DNA of 64,000 nt. Source: Mesorhizobium sangaii (lineage in GTDB: Bacteria > Pseudomonadota > Alphaproteobacteria > Rhizobiales > Rhizobiaceae). Below the pieces are notes generated by a model. The model had not been told where the DNA came from, did not search any database, and saw only the letters and a list, made by a program, of their open reading frames with translations. The stretch covers positions 482,702 through 546,701 of the forward strand of contig NZ_JACHEF010000005.1 of the NCBI RefSeq assembly GCF_014207355.1. Reading direction: 5' to 3'. Positions 8,611-16,740 of this stretch are shown here, in pieces. Position numbers and translations under genes: made by a program. The first letter of the stretch is position 1. Each line of letters begins with the position of its first letter.

Positions 8611-8946
8611 ATGGCAATTCAAATCTCCCTCGACGACACATTCGCCGCGCTGGCCGATCCGACGCGCCGCGCCATCCTTGCCCGGTTGCTCGACGGCGAA
8701 GCCTCGGTCGCCGAACTGGCGCAACCTTTCGCGCTGACCGTGCGGGCAATCTCCAAGCATGTCGGCGTGCTGGAGCAGGCGGGCCTGGTCACCCGCAGCC
8801 GGTCGGCGCAGAAGCATCTGAGCCGCATCGAGCTCAAGCCGCTGCGCGACATCGACCGCTGGCTCGACGGCTACCGCAAGCTTGGGGAAGGCCGCTTCGA
8901 CCGCATGGAAGACTTGCTGCGGCGCGGCGCGGACAAACCGGAATGA
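8611..8946 (+). CDS. ArsR/SmtB family transcriptional regulator
   Basis: A 111-residue winged-helix protein with the ArsR pattern: FAALADPTRRAILARLLDGEASVAELAQPF, then TVRAISKHVGVLEQAGLVTRSRS as recognition helix and wing. No clustered cysteines are present, so metal sensing is unlikely; this belongs to the group paired with SRPBCC (AHSA1-like) proteins. It overlaps the next gene by four bases (ATGA) and is preceded by a twin palindrome, so it probably represses its own three-gene operon. Confidence 0.9.
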   Translation: MAIQISLDDTFAALADPTRRAILARLLDGEASVAELAQPFALTVRAISKHVGVLEQAGLVTRSRSAQKHLSRIELKPLRDIDRWLDGYRKLGEGRFDRMEDLLRRGADKPE

Positions 8947-9437
8947 GCACGCCCATGGCTTCGACAGCCGATCGCAGCTTTGCCATCGAACGGATTTTCG
9001 ACGCTCCGGTCGAGCGTGTCTTCCGGCTGTGGACAGATCCTGCACTGGTAGCTCAATGGTGGGGCATCAAGGACTGCACCATCCCGCATTGTGTGCTCGA
9101 CGTGCGTGTCGGCGGCCGCTGGCGCATCGACATGCGCACCTCGAGCGGCGCGCTCTACCGCAACCAGGGCAGCTATCTCGAAATCGTGGCGAATAGCCGA
9201 CTGGTTTATTCCGACGAGCCGGATCCCGAATTGCGCGAATGGGCCGGCAAGCCGCCGGGGCAAAGCCGCCATACGGTGACCTTCACGCCGGATGCGCAGC
9301 GAACCCACGTCCATTTCGAGGTGACGCTGGCCAGCGCCGCCGACCGCGAGCGCCTGCTGGCACTCGGCATGCGCGGCGGCTGGACGCAGAGCTTCGACCG
9401 GCTCGAGCAGCTGATAGGAGGCAACCATGCTGGCTGA
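8943..9437 (+). CDS. SRPBCC (AHSA1-like) domain protein
   Basis: The 164-residue protein shows the AHSA1 fold pattern: IERIFDAPVERVFRLWTDPALVAQWWG at the N-terminus, GGRWRIDMRT in the middle, and GGWTQSFDRLEQLIGG as the closing helix. The fold forms a deep hydrophobic pocket for small ligands. Its start overlaps the ArsR stop and its end overlaps the hydrolase start, so the three are translated together. The ligand is unknown. Confidence 0.85.
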   Translation: MSTPMASTADRSFAIERIFDAPVERVFRLWTDPALVAQWWGIKDCTIPHCVLDVRVGGRWRIDMRTSSGALYRNQGSYLEIVANSRLVYSDEPDPELREWAGKPPGQSRHTVTFTPDAQRTHVHFEVTLASAADRERLLALGMRGGWTQSFDRLEQLIGGNHAG

Positions 9438-10251
9438 AAACGCCGAGCCGACCACGCAGGCCGTCCTGTCGCGGGATGGAACGCCGATCGCCTGCGAGCG
9501 CCGTGGAAAGGGCCATCCGCTCATCCTCGTCGACGGCGCGCTTTGCTCCCGCACCATGGGTCCGAGCCTTCAACTCGCCAAGGCGCTTGAAGGCAGCTTC
9601 ACCGTGTTCCGCTACGACCGCCGTGGTCGTGGCGACAGTGGCGACACCGCGCCCTACGCCGTCGAGCGCGAAGTCGACGACATCGAGGCCGTGCTCCGGG
9701 CCACCGGCGGCGAGGCCTTCGTCTGGGGCATGTCGTCGGGCGCCATGCTGGCGCTGATGGCGGCAAGCCGCCTGCCCGGCATCGGCAAGCTGGCGCTCTA
9801 CGAGGCGCCGCTGATCGTCGACGACAGCCGCAAGACCACGCAAGGCGACTGGGCAGCGATCCGGGCCGCGGTCGCCGAAGACCGGCGTGGTGACGCCGTG
9901 ACCGCCTTCCTCAAATCGGTCGGCATGCCTGGCCTACTGATTGTCTTCATGCGGCTGACGCCAATTTGGTCGAAGCTCAAGGCGGTGGCGCACACACTGC
10001 CCTATGACGGCGCCATCGTTGCCGGCGATCAACTCGGCAAGACGCTCGACCCTGCCCGCTGGACCTCGGCGCGCATGCCGATACTGGTGACCGATGGCGG
10101 CAAGAGCCCGCGCTGGATGCAGCATGGCAACAAGGCGCTGGCCGAGGCGCTGCCCAATGCCCGCTACCGGACGCTGGCCGGCCAGAACCACATGCTGAAA
10201 CCCGCCGCGCACGCACCCGTGCTGACGGCGTTTTTCAACGGGCGGGAGTAG
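9427..10251 (+). CDS. Alpha/beta hydrolase
   Basis: A 274-residue protein with an alpha/beta hydrolase layout: DGTPIACERRGKGHPLILVDG, FRYDRRGRGDSGD, the nucleophile region FVWGMSSGAMLALMAA (Ser in GMSSG), and a late His in AGQNHMLKP. The nucleophile elbow is GxSxG-like. It is the last gene of the ArsR-SRPBCC-hydrolase operon and overlaps the previous gene by 11 bases. It probably cleaves an ester or lactone that is also the operon's signal; this is inference. Confidence 0.85.
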   Translation: MLAENAEPTTQAVLSRDGTPIACERRGKGHPLILVDGALCSRTMGPSLQLAKALEGSFTVFRYDRRGRGDSGDTAPYAVEREVDDIEAVLRATGGEAFVWGMSSGAMLALMAASRLPGIGKLALYEAPLIVDDSRKTTQGDWAAIRAAVAEDRRGDAVTAFLKSVGMPGLLIVFMRLTPIWSKLKAVAHTLPYDGAIVAGDQLGKTLDPARWTSARMPILVTDGGKSPRWMQHGNKALAEALPNARYRTLAGQNHMLKPAAHAPVLTAFFNGRE

Positions 10252-10390
10252 CCTCGTCCGGTAAGAACAACTTCGTGGAAGGAGAGAGCTTGCCATCGCT
10301 GCCATGTGACCGAGCCCTCGCCGCATCCGGCTTGCGAAACCGTCGTGGCCCGTGGCATCTGTCTGACTCAACGGACCGATCCCCAGCAGC

Positions 10391-11191
10391 ATGGCAGCAC
10401 GACCACCCGCCGGAAAACCGCCCAGCAGCAGGCCACCCGCCGGCAACGCTCGCACGGGCAAGCCGCATACTGGCAAGCCGTTGGGCGTCAGCCTCAACCG
10501 GGCATTGTCGAAGCTCGGCCTGTGCTCACGCACGCAGGCCGAGGTCCTGATCGCCGAGGGCCGTGTACGCGTCGGCGGCAAGGTGGTGCGCAATGCGACC
10601 CTTCGTGTCGACCTCAACCGCGACCGCATCGTCGTCGACGACCGGCCGGTGGTTGCCGAGCGCAAGGTCTATCTCATCCTCAACAAGCCGCGCGGGCTGG
10701 TCACCACGCGCAACGACCCGCAACAGCGCGACACCGTCTATGCCTGCCTCGACGGGCTCGACCTGCCCTTCGTCTCGCCGGTCGGCCGCCTCGACAAGGC
10801 CAGCGAAGGCTTGCTGTTGATGACCAACGACACCCAGTTTGCGAACCGGCTGATGGACCCGGCCTCGCATCTGCCCAAGACCTACCACGTGCAGATTGGT
10901 ACGGTGCCCGACGCCGCGATGCTGGAAAGATTGCGCGCCGGCGTCACCGTCGACGGCGAGACCCTGACCACGATCGCGATCGAGCTTCTGCGCAGCGGCG
11001 GCCGCACCGCCTGGCTGGAGATCGTGCTCGACGAGGGCCGCAACCGCCACATCCGCCGCCTGCTTGCCGCGCACGGCATCGAAGTGCTGCGGCTGATCCG
11101 CATCGCCATCGGCCGCCTGCAACTCGGCGACCTCGCCAAGGGCAAGGCGCGGCACCTGACGCCGGAGGAATTGGCGCTGCTGGCGGGGTAA
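10391..11191 (+). CDS. RsuA/RluB/E/F-type pseudouridine synthase
   Basis: After a Pro/Lys/Arg-rich N-terminal tail (about 35 residues) comes an S4 RNA-binding domain (SLNRALSKLGLCSRTQAEVLI), then the synthase core. The catalytic Asp is Asp135 in VGRLDKASEGLLLM, the exact signature of the RsuA/RluB/RluE/RluF family. It isomerises a uridine in ribosomal RNA. The exact target (16S U516 or a 23S site) cannot be decided from the sequence. The gene stands alone on the plus strand. Confidence 0.9.
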   Translation: MAARPPAGKPPSSRPPAGNARTGKPHTGKPLGVSLNRALSKLGLCSRTQAEVLIAEGRVRVGGKVVRNATLRVDLNRDRIVVDDRPVVAERKVYLILNKPRGLVTTRNDPQQRDTVYACLDGLDLPFVSPVGRLDKASEGLLLMTNDTQFANRLMDPASHLPKTYHVQIGTVPDAAMLERLRAGVTVDGETLTTIAIELLRSGGRTAWLEIVLDEGRNRHIRRLLAAHGIEVLRLIRIAIGRLQLGDLAKGKARHLTPEELALLAG

Positions 11192-11327
11192 GTGGCGGGT
11201 GCAAGACCCCTTCAACCGCGACACCTCAAAAAAATTCTTGCTCCCCACCGATGATTTCCCCTCACCCGCGCTGTCCTGATCTACGGGCGCTGGAATGGTA
11301 CGGCGGCCGGAAGAAGCGAGGTGATCC

Positions 11328-12074
11328 ATGGCATCGTTACAAGGTCAGAATGTCGTCGTCGTCGGAGGCAGCCGGGGCGTCGGCCGCGCGATCGTCGAAA
11401 CCACACTCAGCGAGGGTGCGACGGTGCTCGCCGTAGCCCGGGGTGCAGCCGATCTGAAACAGCTGTCCTGGGAGAAACCCAGGGTGAAGACGTTGGCGGT
11501 CGACGCCACGCAGGAGACCGCGCCCGACGCGGTGTTCGCCGCGCTGGAGCCGGATGTTCTGGTGATCTGCGCCGGCGCCCTGGCCCCGTCGGCGCCCGTG
11601 CAGGACCAAAGTTGGGATGACTTCTCCGCGAACTGGGACATGGATGTCAAGGCGTCGTTCCTGTTTTGCAAGGCCGCACTCCAGGGCCGGCTGAAGCCGG
11701 GCAGCCGGGTGGTGCTGATCTCCAGTGGCGCGGCACTCAGCGGCGGCCCGCCGAACTCCGGCGGCTATTCCGGCGCTAAGCGCATGCAGATGTTTCTTGC
11801 CGCCCATTGCCAGAAGGAAGCGGACCGGCTCGGCCTTGGCCTGCGCTTCATGGCGCTGGTGCCGATGCGGATCATGCCGGACACCGGCGTCGGCCAGCGC
11901 GGCATCGACGGCATCTCGGCCTATCTCGGCATCAGCCCTGCGGATTTCCTCGCCAGCATGAGCGACATGCAGACGCCGGGCGATATCGGGCACGCCGTGG
12001 TCACGCTCGCCGGCGGCAAGCTGCAAGGCGTCTCCTTCACCATCAGCGGCAGCGGACTTGCGGCGGCGGCATGA
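11328..12074 (+). CDS. SDR family oxidoreductase
   Basis: The 248-residue protein has a Rossmann cofactor loop in modified form (VVVGGSRGVGRAI, residues 10-22), the ICAGAL segment instead of NNAG, catalytic Ser in LISSGAALSGG and YSGAK as the YxxxK motif. It closes with LQGVSFTISGSGL. It lies 42 bases upstream of an ECF sigma factor gene and may belong to the same transcript. Substrate unknown. Confidence 0.85.
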   Translation: MASLQGQNVVVVGGSRGVGRAIVETTLSEGATVLAVARGAADLKQLSWEKPRVKTLAVDATQETAPDAVFAALEPDVLVICAGALAPSAPVQDQSWDDFSANWDMDVKASFLFCKAALQGRLKPGSRVVLISSGAALSGGPPNSGGYSGAKRMQMFLAAHCQKEADRLGLGLRFMALVPMRIMPDTGVGQRGIDGISAYLGISPADFLASMSDMQTPGDIGHAVVTLAGGKLQGVSFTISGSGLAAAA

Positions 12075-12116
12075 GGCGCGCAGGATGCCAGTCGAATTCG
12101 ACACGATGGGCTCGAC

Positions 12117-13163
12117 ATGACAGACGCTCCTGGCCCGCTTGAGCCAATGGGCGAACAAGGCCAGCCGGCCCTCGACCGGCTGGCCTTCGAGCGCCTGACA
12201 TTGGCCCACCGCCGCGAACTCAAGCTGCACTGCTACCGGATGATGGGCACGCTGCACGAAGCCGACGACCTCGTTCAGGACACGTTCCTGAAAGCTTGGC
12301 GGAGCCGGTCGCAATTCGATGGCCGCGGCTCGCTCCGCGGCTGGCTCTACACGATCGCCACCAACAGCTGCCTCAATGCCATCAAGGCGAGGTCATCGGC
12401 GCATCGCATTGTCGAGCAGCCCGGACGGCCGCCGAGCGAGGCGCGGGCCGCTGCCGGGCCCGCCGCCGAACTCGCCTGGCTGGGGCCCTACCCGGACACC
12501 GAACTGCCGGACCTCGTCGATGGCGAGCCGGGCCCGGAAGCGCGCTACGAGACCCGCGAAGCGGTGCGGCTTGCCTTCGTCGCCGCGATCCAGACTTTGC
12601 CGCCCAGGCAACGCGCCGCCCTTTTGCTGTGCGACGTGCTGGGCTGGTCGGCGCTCGAGAGCGCGCAATTGCTGGGCGGTTCGACCACTTCGATCAACAG
12701 CGCCCTGCAGCGGGCCCGCGCAACGCTTGGGGCACGCTATCCGCAGGGGCGTCCGCTGCAGCGGTCACGGCCCACCAGCGAAGAGGCCCGGCTGCTGGAG
12801 CGTTACATGCAGGCCTGGCAGGCGGCCAACCTCGACGGCTTCATCGAACTGCTGCGCGAGGACGCCGCCTACCACATGCCGCCATGGCGGGACTGGTATC
12901 AGGGCCGCCAGGCGATCCATGGTTTCTTCAAGACAGTCTGGGGCAATTTCGCCGGCTACCACGCGGTCGCCACCCGCGCCAACGGCCAGCCCGCGGTCGC
13001 GATCTATGCGCGGCGCCATCAGGATTCCGAATGGCGAGCCCAGTCGCTGCACGTCATCGAGCCGGGCGACGGCGGGATCGCCTCGCTGACGGTCTATGTC
13101 GGCCCGCTCGGCCCCGACCTCTTTGCGCCCTTCGGCCTGCCGCCGGTCTGGCAGCCCTCCTGA
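12117..13163 (+). CDS. ECF RNA polymerase sigma factor with C-terminal SnoaL-like domain
   Basis: The 348-residue protein has region 2 (HRRELKLHCYRMMGTLHEADDLVQDTFLKAWR and RGWLYTIATNSCLNAIK), region 4 (LPPRQRAALLLCDVLGWSALESAQLLGGSTTSI), and from about residue 220 an NTF2/SnoaL-like tail (YMQAWQAANLDGFIELLREDAAYHMPPW). This layout matches sigma factors of the TIGR02960 (SigG/SigX5-like) type, in which the extra domain replaces a separate anti-sigma factor in controlling activity. It lies between an SDR and a VOC gene, likely its functional partners or targets. Confidence 0.9.
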   Translation: MTDAPGPLEPMGEQGQPALDRLAFERLTLAHRRELKLHCYRMMGTLHEADDLVQDTFLKAWRSRSQFDGRGSLRGWLYTIATNSCLNAIKARSSAHRIVEQPGRPPSEARAAAGPAAELAWLGPYPDTELPDLVDGEPGPEARYETREAVRLAFVAAIQTLPPRQRAALLLCDVLGWSALESAQLLGGSTTSINSALQRARATLGARYPQGRPLQRSRPTSEEARLLERYMQAWQAANLDGFIELLREDAAYHMPPWRDWYQGRQAIHGFFKTVWGNFAGYHAVATRANGQPAVAIYARRHQDSEWRAQSLHVIEPGDGGIASLTVYVGPLGPDLFAPFGLPPVWQPS

Positions 13164-13240
13164 CGGGAAGCTGTCAGGATGGCTGGTCTATATCAGCGCG
13201 TGGGGTCGGCAGCGGCTCCGGCAAATCAGGGAGCAATGCG

Positions 13241-13654
13241 ATGAATTTCGTCTCCGTCCGCATCATCACGTCGGACGTCCAACGCCTCGTGCGCTTCTAC
13301 GGCGAGATCACCGGCATGCCCGTGACGATCTACACCGAAGACTTCGCCGAACTGGCGACGCCGGCCTGCACCCTGGCGATCGGCAGCACGCGCACCTTGC
13401 AGCTGTTCGGCGGCGACGTCGCCCGCCCCGCCGATAACCACACCGCCATCATCGAATTCCGCGTCGGCGACGTCGATGCGGAATTCGCCAGGCTGTCCGA
13501 CACCATTAAGGACGCAACCGTGCAGAGGCCGACCACCATGCCCTGGGGCAACCGTTCTTTGCTGTTCCGTGATCCGGACGGCAATCTGGTGAACTTCTTC
13601 ACGCCCGTGACCGCCGAGGCGATCAAGAAGTTCGACAAGGAGGTTGTCGCCTGA
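13241..13654 (+). CDS. VOC family (glyoxalase-like) protein
   Basis: The 137-residue protein starts at the ATG at 13241, with AGGGAGCA ahead. It shows the VOC pattern: VRIITSDVQRLVRFYGEITGMPV at the N-terminus and RSLLFRDPDGNLVNFFTP at the end, the hallmark of the glyoxalase/bleomycin-resistance superfamily. The usual metal ligand positions are only partly kept, so the reaction is not predictable. It follows the ECF sigma gene by 77 bases and may be co-expressed. Confidence 0.85.
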   Translation: MNFVSVRIITSDVQRLVRFYGEITGMPVTIYTEDFAELATPACTLAIGSTRTLQLFGGDVARPADNHTAIIEFRVGDVDAEFARLSDTIKDATVQRPTTMPWGNRSLLFRDPDGNLVNFFTPVTAEAIKKFDKEVVA

Positions 13655-13655
13655 C

Positions 13656-14237
13656 CTATTTCTGGTTCCACTTGCGGATGACCGGCTCGGTCAGTTCGTG
13701 CTCGTAGCCGAGCACGCTGATGCTTGCGGTGTCCAGCACGAATATCGCGCCGACTTCCGGCGGCAGGCCGATCCAGCGCGCCGCCAGCACGCGCAGGAAA
13801 TGCGCGCTGGAAAACACTAGGATGTCGGCATTGGCCTTGCGCAGAGCGGCGATGATCGTGTCGGCACGGGCGCCGACATCGGCCGCCGTCTCGCCCTTCG
13901 GGCAGCCATCGCGAAACACGTTCCAGCCCGGCCGCTCGGCCAGGATCTGTTTTGTCGTCAGCCCCTCATAGGCGCCGTAGTCCCACTCCTGCAGATCGTC
14001 TTTCTTGACGCTCTCGGCGCCGAAGCCGGCCAGCACGCTGGTGTTGTAGGCGCGCTGCGACGGGCTCGACCATACGGCCGAGAACGACAGGCCTTTCAGG
14101 CGGTCGGCGACGCCCCGCGCGGCAGCCTCGCCGGCCGGCGTCAGCGGCATATCGGTGCGGCCGGTGTGCTGCCCCGAAAGGCTCCACGCTGTCTCGCCAT
14201 GGCGGACCAGATGGATATGCGGGAACGCGTTGCTCAT
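13656..14237 (-). CDS. Histidine phosphatase family protein
   Basis: A 193-residue protein with the phosphohistidine signature LVRHGETAWSLSGQHTGRTD near the N-terminus and the second catalytic His in LVFSSAHFLRVLAARWIG. Both are needed for the branch-1 phosphoglycerate mutase/phosphatase mechanism. These enzymes dephosphorylate sugars or other small phosphates; the substrate is unknown. Its stop lies one base after the VOC stop on the opposite strand. Confidence 0.9.
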   Translation of the reverse strand: MSNAFPHIHLVRHGETAWSLSGQHTGRTDMPLTPAGEAAARGVADRLKGLSFSAVWSSPSQRAYNTSVLAGFGAESVKKDDLQEWDYGAYEGLTTKQILAERPGWNVFRDGCPKGETAADVGARADTIIAALRKANADILVFSSAHFLRVLAARWIGLPPEVGAIFVLDTASISVLGYEHELTEPVIRKWNQK

Positions 14238-14442
14238 GGGATGCCCCTCAAAGTCGCCGGCACCTTAGAGGAGGACGCGGCAAAGGGGAATCCGGCTGAC
14301 GCGAAAGGTGAGGTCGCCTGGCCCTGTTCCGCATCAAGCTGGCCCCTGTGATGAACCTGGTGGCGCAACTATATCAAGGTCAGCCCCTACAGGCTCTCGC
14401 CACCACAAGGGCACCGGCCCTTGCACAACAGGTCACATCATC

Positions 14443-14892
14443 ATGTACACACATTTGCTGATCGCCACGGACGGATCGGAACTGGCCGACAAGGGCGTTG
14501 CCCACGGCCTGGCGCTGGCCAGCCGCCTCGGCGCCACTGTTACCTTTGTCCACGTCACCGAACCATTCCCGATCTTCGCCTGGGGCGGCGCCATGGCCGG
14601 CTATGCCGCCGGCGATGAATTCGTCGCCTATCAGGAAGGCGGTCGCCGATACGCCAAGGACGTGCTCGACAAATGCAGGGTCTCTGCGGACCTCGCCAAT
14701 GTGCGCGCCGAGGTGGTGCATATCGAGGACAAGAAGCCCGCCGAGGCGATCCTGGAACTGTCGCAGGCCAAGGGCTGCGACCTCATCGTAATGGCCTCGC
14801 ACGGCCGCCGGGGACTTGGCAGGCTGCTGTTGGGAAGCCAGACGACGGAAGTGCTGTCCTTAACCGAAATCCCGGTCCTGGTGGTTCGGTAA
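14443..14892 (+). CDS. Universal stress protein (UspA family)
   Basis: The 149-residue product starts MYTHLLIATDGSELADKGVAHG and ends SLTEIPVLVVR, the usual Usp frame. The ATP-binding signature GRRGLGRLLLGSQTTEVL (G-xx-G-x9-GS) is complete, so it probably binds ATP. Such proteins accumulate during starvation, oxidative stress or low oxygen. The ATG at 14443 fits the family start; a longer upstream frame is not needed. Confidence 0.92.
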   Translation: MYTHLLIATDGSELADKGVAHGLALASRLGATVTFVHVTEPFPIFAWGGAMAGYAAGDEFVAYQEGGRRYAKDVLDKCRVSADLANVRAEVVHIEDKKPAEAILELSQAKGCDLIVMASHGRRGLGRLLLGSQTTEVLSLTEIPVLVVR

Positions 14893-14940
14893 GCCGTATA
14901 TCGCTGGGCTCTGTTGAGCCGTTGCGCCACCTCGCTTGCC

Positions 14941-14961
14941 CGCAATGACATTGTCATTGCG
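14941..14961. promoter_or_regulatory. Perfect palindrome upstream of the DUF1778 antitoxin
   Basis: CGCAATGACA and TGTCATTGCG are exact reverse complements around a single T. The site lies 39 bases before the DUF1778 ATG at 15000 and overlaps a candidate -35 (TTGTCA). Ribbon-helix-helix antitoxins bind such sites, so it is the probable autoregulatory operator. Confidence 0.65.
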
Positions 14962-14999
14962 ATCAGCTGTGTCTGGACGATGAGGGGAGTTGTCTATCC

Positions 15000-15290
15000 A
15001 TGCCAACGTCACATCAACCGTTGCCGAAGAGCGTTCCGCTTAATATCCGTGTCAACCCGGAAGTGCGCAACTTAATCGACCGGGCAGCAGAGCTGCTCGG
15101 CAAGAATCGGACGGACTTCATGCTTGAAGCGTGGCAACGGGTCGCCGAGGAAGCGTTGCTTGACCGTCCCGTGTTTACCGTCGAGCAAGATATCCACGCT
15201 GCGTTTCTGGCGCGTTTCGATGCGCCGCCGCAACCGAACGAGCGATTGCGCCGTACCATGACGACAACTGGCCCATGGGACGCTGTGTGA
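15000..15290 (+). CDS. DUF1778 (TacA-like) type II antitoxin, apparently orphan
   Basis: The 96-residue protein has a ribbon-helix-helix N-terminus (KSVPLNIRVNPEVRNLIDRAAELLGKNRTDFMLEAW) and a toxin-binding tail ending RLRRTMTTTGPWDAV, as in TacA-type antitoxins. These neutralise a GNAT acetyltransferase toxin that blocks translation by acetylating aminoacyl-tRNA. The toxin gene normally overlaps or follows immediately, but the next 95 bases hold only a 35-codon frame without GNAT features, and then a minus-strand gene. AGGGGAG precedes the start. A perfect palindrome upstream suggests it still regulates itself. Confidence 0.8.
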   Translation: MPTSHQPLPKSVPLNIRVNPEVRNLIDRAAELLGKNRTDFMLEAWQRVAEEALLDRPVFTVEQDIHAAFLARFDAPPQPNERLRRTMTTTGPWDAV

Positions 15291-15385
15291 CGGCTATCGG
15301 CTCCGGTTTGACTAGGCAAGACCGGTCGTCCCGCAATGCTCCTCAGCCGCAGTCCCTCCATCTGTGGTGGTGGGTCGGTTTGAGT

Positions 15386-15688
15386 CTATGAGTTAAGGTC
15401 TGTGATAGGCGTCGCATAGATGACGATTGCGTATCCATCTTGAAGGGCTGCCTCCGCGGCATTTCGCAAAACGTCATCGCCTATTGAAGAAACTTCAACT
15501 GCCAACGTCTTCGCGTCCCGCACCTCGACATGCTGCCAGCCACAGGTGACAAGATGTGTCGGCGTTGAGCATAGCGCCGACTCCAGACTATCGGTGTTGG
15601 CAAAAACCAAAAGCGCGCGGCGCTCCCCATCGATATATTGTTGATGCCCGTCTGCGCACGCTACCAATTTCAGCACATAAAGGCTCAT
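15386..15688 (-). CDS. Hypothetical protein of about 100 residues
   Basis: From the ATG at 15688 the frame reads MSLYVLKLVACADGHQQYIDG and ends VIYATPITDLNS. It has four cysteines and a mixed alpha/beta composition, with no recognised domain. The frame is also open upstream without a stop for a further 147 codons, and that part contains the tail of a TauE/SafE-like transporter, so expression could instead come from a fused frame. The ribosome binding site at 15688 is weak. Function unknown. Confidence 0.45.
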   Translation of the reverse strand: MSLYVLKLVACADGHQQYIDGERRALLVFANTDSLESALCSTPTHLVTCGWQHVEVRDAKTLAVEVSSIGDDVLRNAAEAALQDGYAIVIYATPITDLNS

Positions 15689-15760
15689 TTTGTCAGTCTG
15701 CCACTTTCCTGTACGGCCGGCGGGAGCTGTAGCTGATCCAACAGATAAGTCTACAGCAAC

Positions 15761-15890
15761 AACTCCCCACGCGAGATAGACCCCCAGGGCTAGCAGCCCG
15801 GCGAAGAACACCATGCGGAAGGTCTCGACGCTCATCCGCTGGCGCAGCGCCTGGCCGACGACCATACCGGCCAGCGTCTGCGCCAGGGCC
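15761..15890 (-). pseudogene. TauE/SafE-type transporter fragment (C-terminal end)
   Basis: Minus-strand codons give LAGMVVGQALRQRMSVETFR followed by MVFFAGLLALGVYLAW, closely resembling the last two helices of TauE/SafE sulfite-exporter family proteins. Nothing of the preceding six or so helices is found upstream; instead a LysR fragment on the other strand begins. The frame continues into the 15386-15688 hypothetical without a stop. This is a remnant left by deletion or rearrangement. Confidence 0.5.
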
Positions 15891-15892
15891 GG

Positions 15893-16071
15893 CTCGTCGC
15901 GCAAGGCGCGGGTATCGCCATCGTGCCGGAAAGTGCGGCGCGCCGCTCGGCACGCACGCTGCGCAGCCTGCGGCTGACCGACGACTGGGCGACGCGCCAG
16001 CTCAATCTGTGCGCCCGCCCTTCGACGAGCTGACCCCGCAAGCGAAATTGCTGGCTGCCGCGCTGGTCTGA
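15893..16071 (+). pseudogene. LysR regulator fragment (C-terminal end, frameshifted)
   Basis: Plus-strand codons read LVAQGAGIAIVPESAARRSA and DDWATRQLNLCARP, then after a one-base frame change FDELTPQAKLLAAALV and a stop at 16069-16071. This is the typical end of a LysR effector-binding domain (compare LV-x-GxGIAxVPES). The N-terminal HTH and most of the effector domain are missing. It abuts the TauE fragment on the opposite strand. Confidence 0.5.
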
Positions 16072-16233
16072 ACCCGGCAGCCCAATGGCGAGCAACCGCG
16101 ACCGCGCAAGACGGTGCACTATGCCGCATAGCGCCAAAACAACACCTTGCTTTTCAAAAATTCGTGACATAGCTTGTTTTCATATAGGCAAATAGTTTGC
16201 CAATCTTTTTTCTTTTTATGAAAGACAGAGCTT

Positions 16234-16740
16234 TTGCGGGAACATCTCGATCTGACCGATCGGCGGCTGGTCAAACAGCTGTCGCAGGACGCACAGCCGG
16301 GCATCAACCGCCTCGCAGAGATGTTGGCGATTTCGGTGCCGACGGTACGCACGCGGCTGCGCAACCTGCTCGACCGCAACCTGCTCAAGATCGTCGGGCT
16401 CTTGAACCTGACCGAGCGCCCCGAGCTGATCTCGGCCATTGTCGGTATCAATGCGCAAGGACGCGGTCGGGCCCGCGAACTGGCGCAGCGCATTTCCGAA
16501 CTGCCCTTCGTCAACTCGGCTTCGGTGGTCACCGGGCGCTTCGACATCATCGTCGACGTGACGGTGGCCGGTGACGTCGCCGATCTCTACCGCGTCACCA
16601 GCGAACTGATCCCGGGGGCCGGCGAGCCGGGCGAAGTCGTGCGCAGCGAGACCTTCGTCGTCATGGCGTCCTGCAACAAATGGGTCAGCCTGCCGGAAGG
16701 CTGCTGGTCGGACGACAGCGTCCGTAAGGAGCCGGCATGA
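16234..16740 (+). CDS. Lrp/AsnC family transcriptional regulator
   Basis: The 168-residue protein begins LDLTDRRLVKQLSQDAQPGINRLAEMLAISVPTVRTRL, the Lrp/AsnC helix-turn-helix, followed by a RAM ligand-binding domain (FVNSASVVTGRFDIIVDVTV). The best start is a TTG at 16234 with GACAGAG just ahead; no in-frame ATG exists nearby. Its stop overlaps the start of the saccharopine dehydrogenase-like gene (ATGA), so it heads an amino-acid transport and catabolism operon that it probably controls in response to an amino acid. Confidence 0.88.
   Translation: MREHLDLTDRRLVKQLSQDAQPGINRLAEMLAISVPTVRTRLRNLLDRNLLKIVGLLNLTERPELISAIVGINAQGRGRARELAQRISELPFVNSASVVTGRFDIIVDVTVAGDVADLYRVTSELIPGAGEPGEVVRSETFVVMASCNKWVSLPEGCWSDDSVRKEPA

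Noticed and set aside
10306..11436. 376-codon plus-strand frame over the pseudouridine synthase gene
   Set aside because: Shadow frame: very rich in Arg, Pro and Ala, no domain, and the overlapping frame has a complete S4 and synthase signature.
12296..13240. Long plus-strand frame overlapping the sigma factor and fused to the VOC protein
   Set aside because: Only the part after 13241 is a real protein; the upstream part is out of frame with the clear ECF sigma gene and has shadow-type composition.
15291..15400. GNAT toxin following the DUF1778 antitoxin
   Set aside because: The frame starting at the overlapping GTG runs only about 35 codons and shows no acetyltransferase motif.
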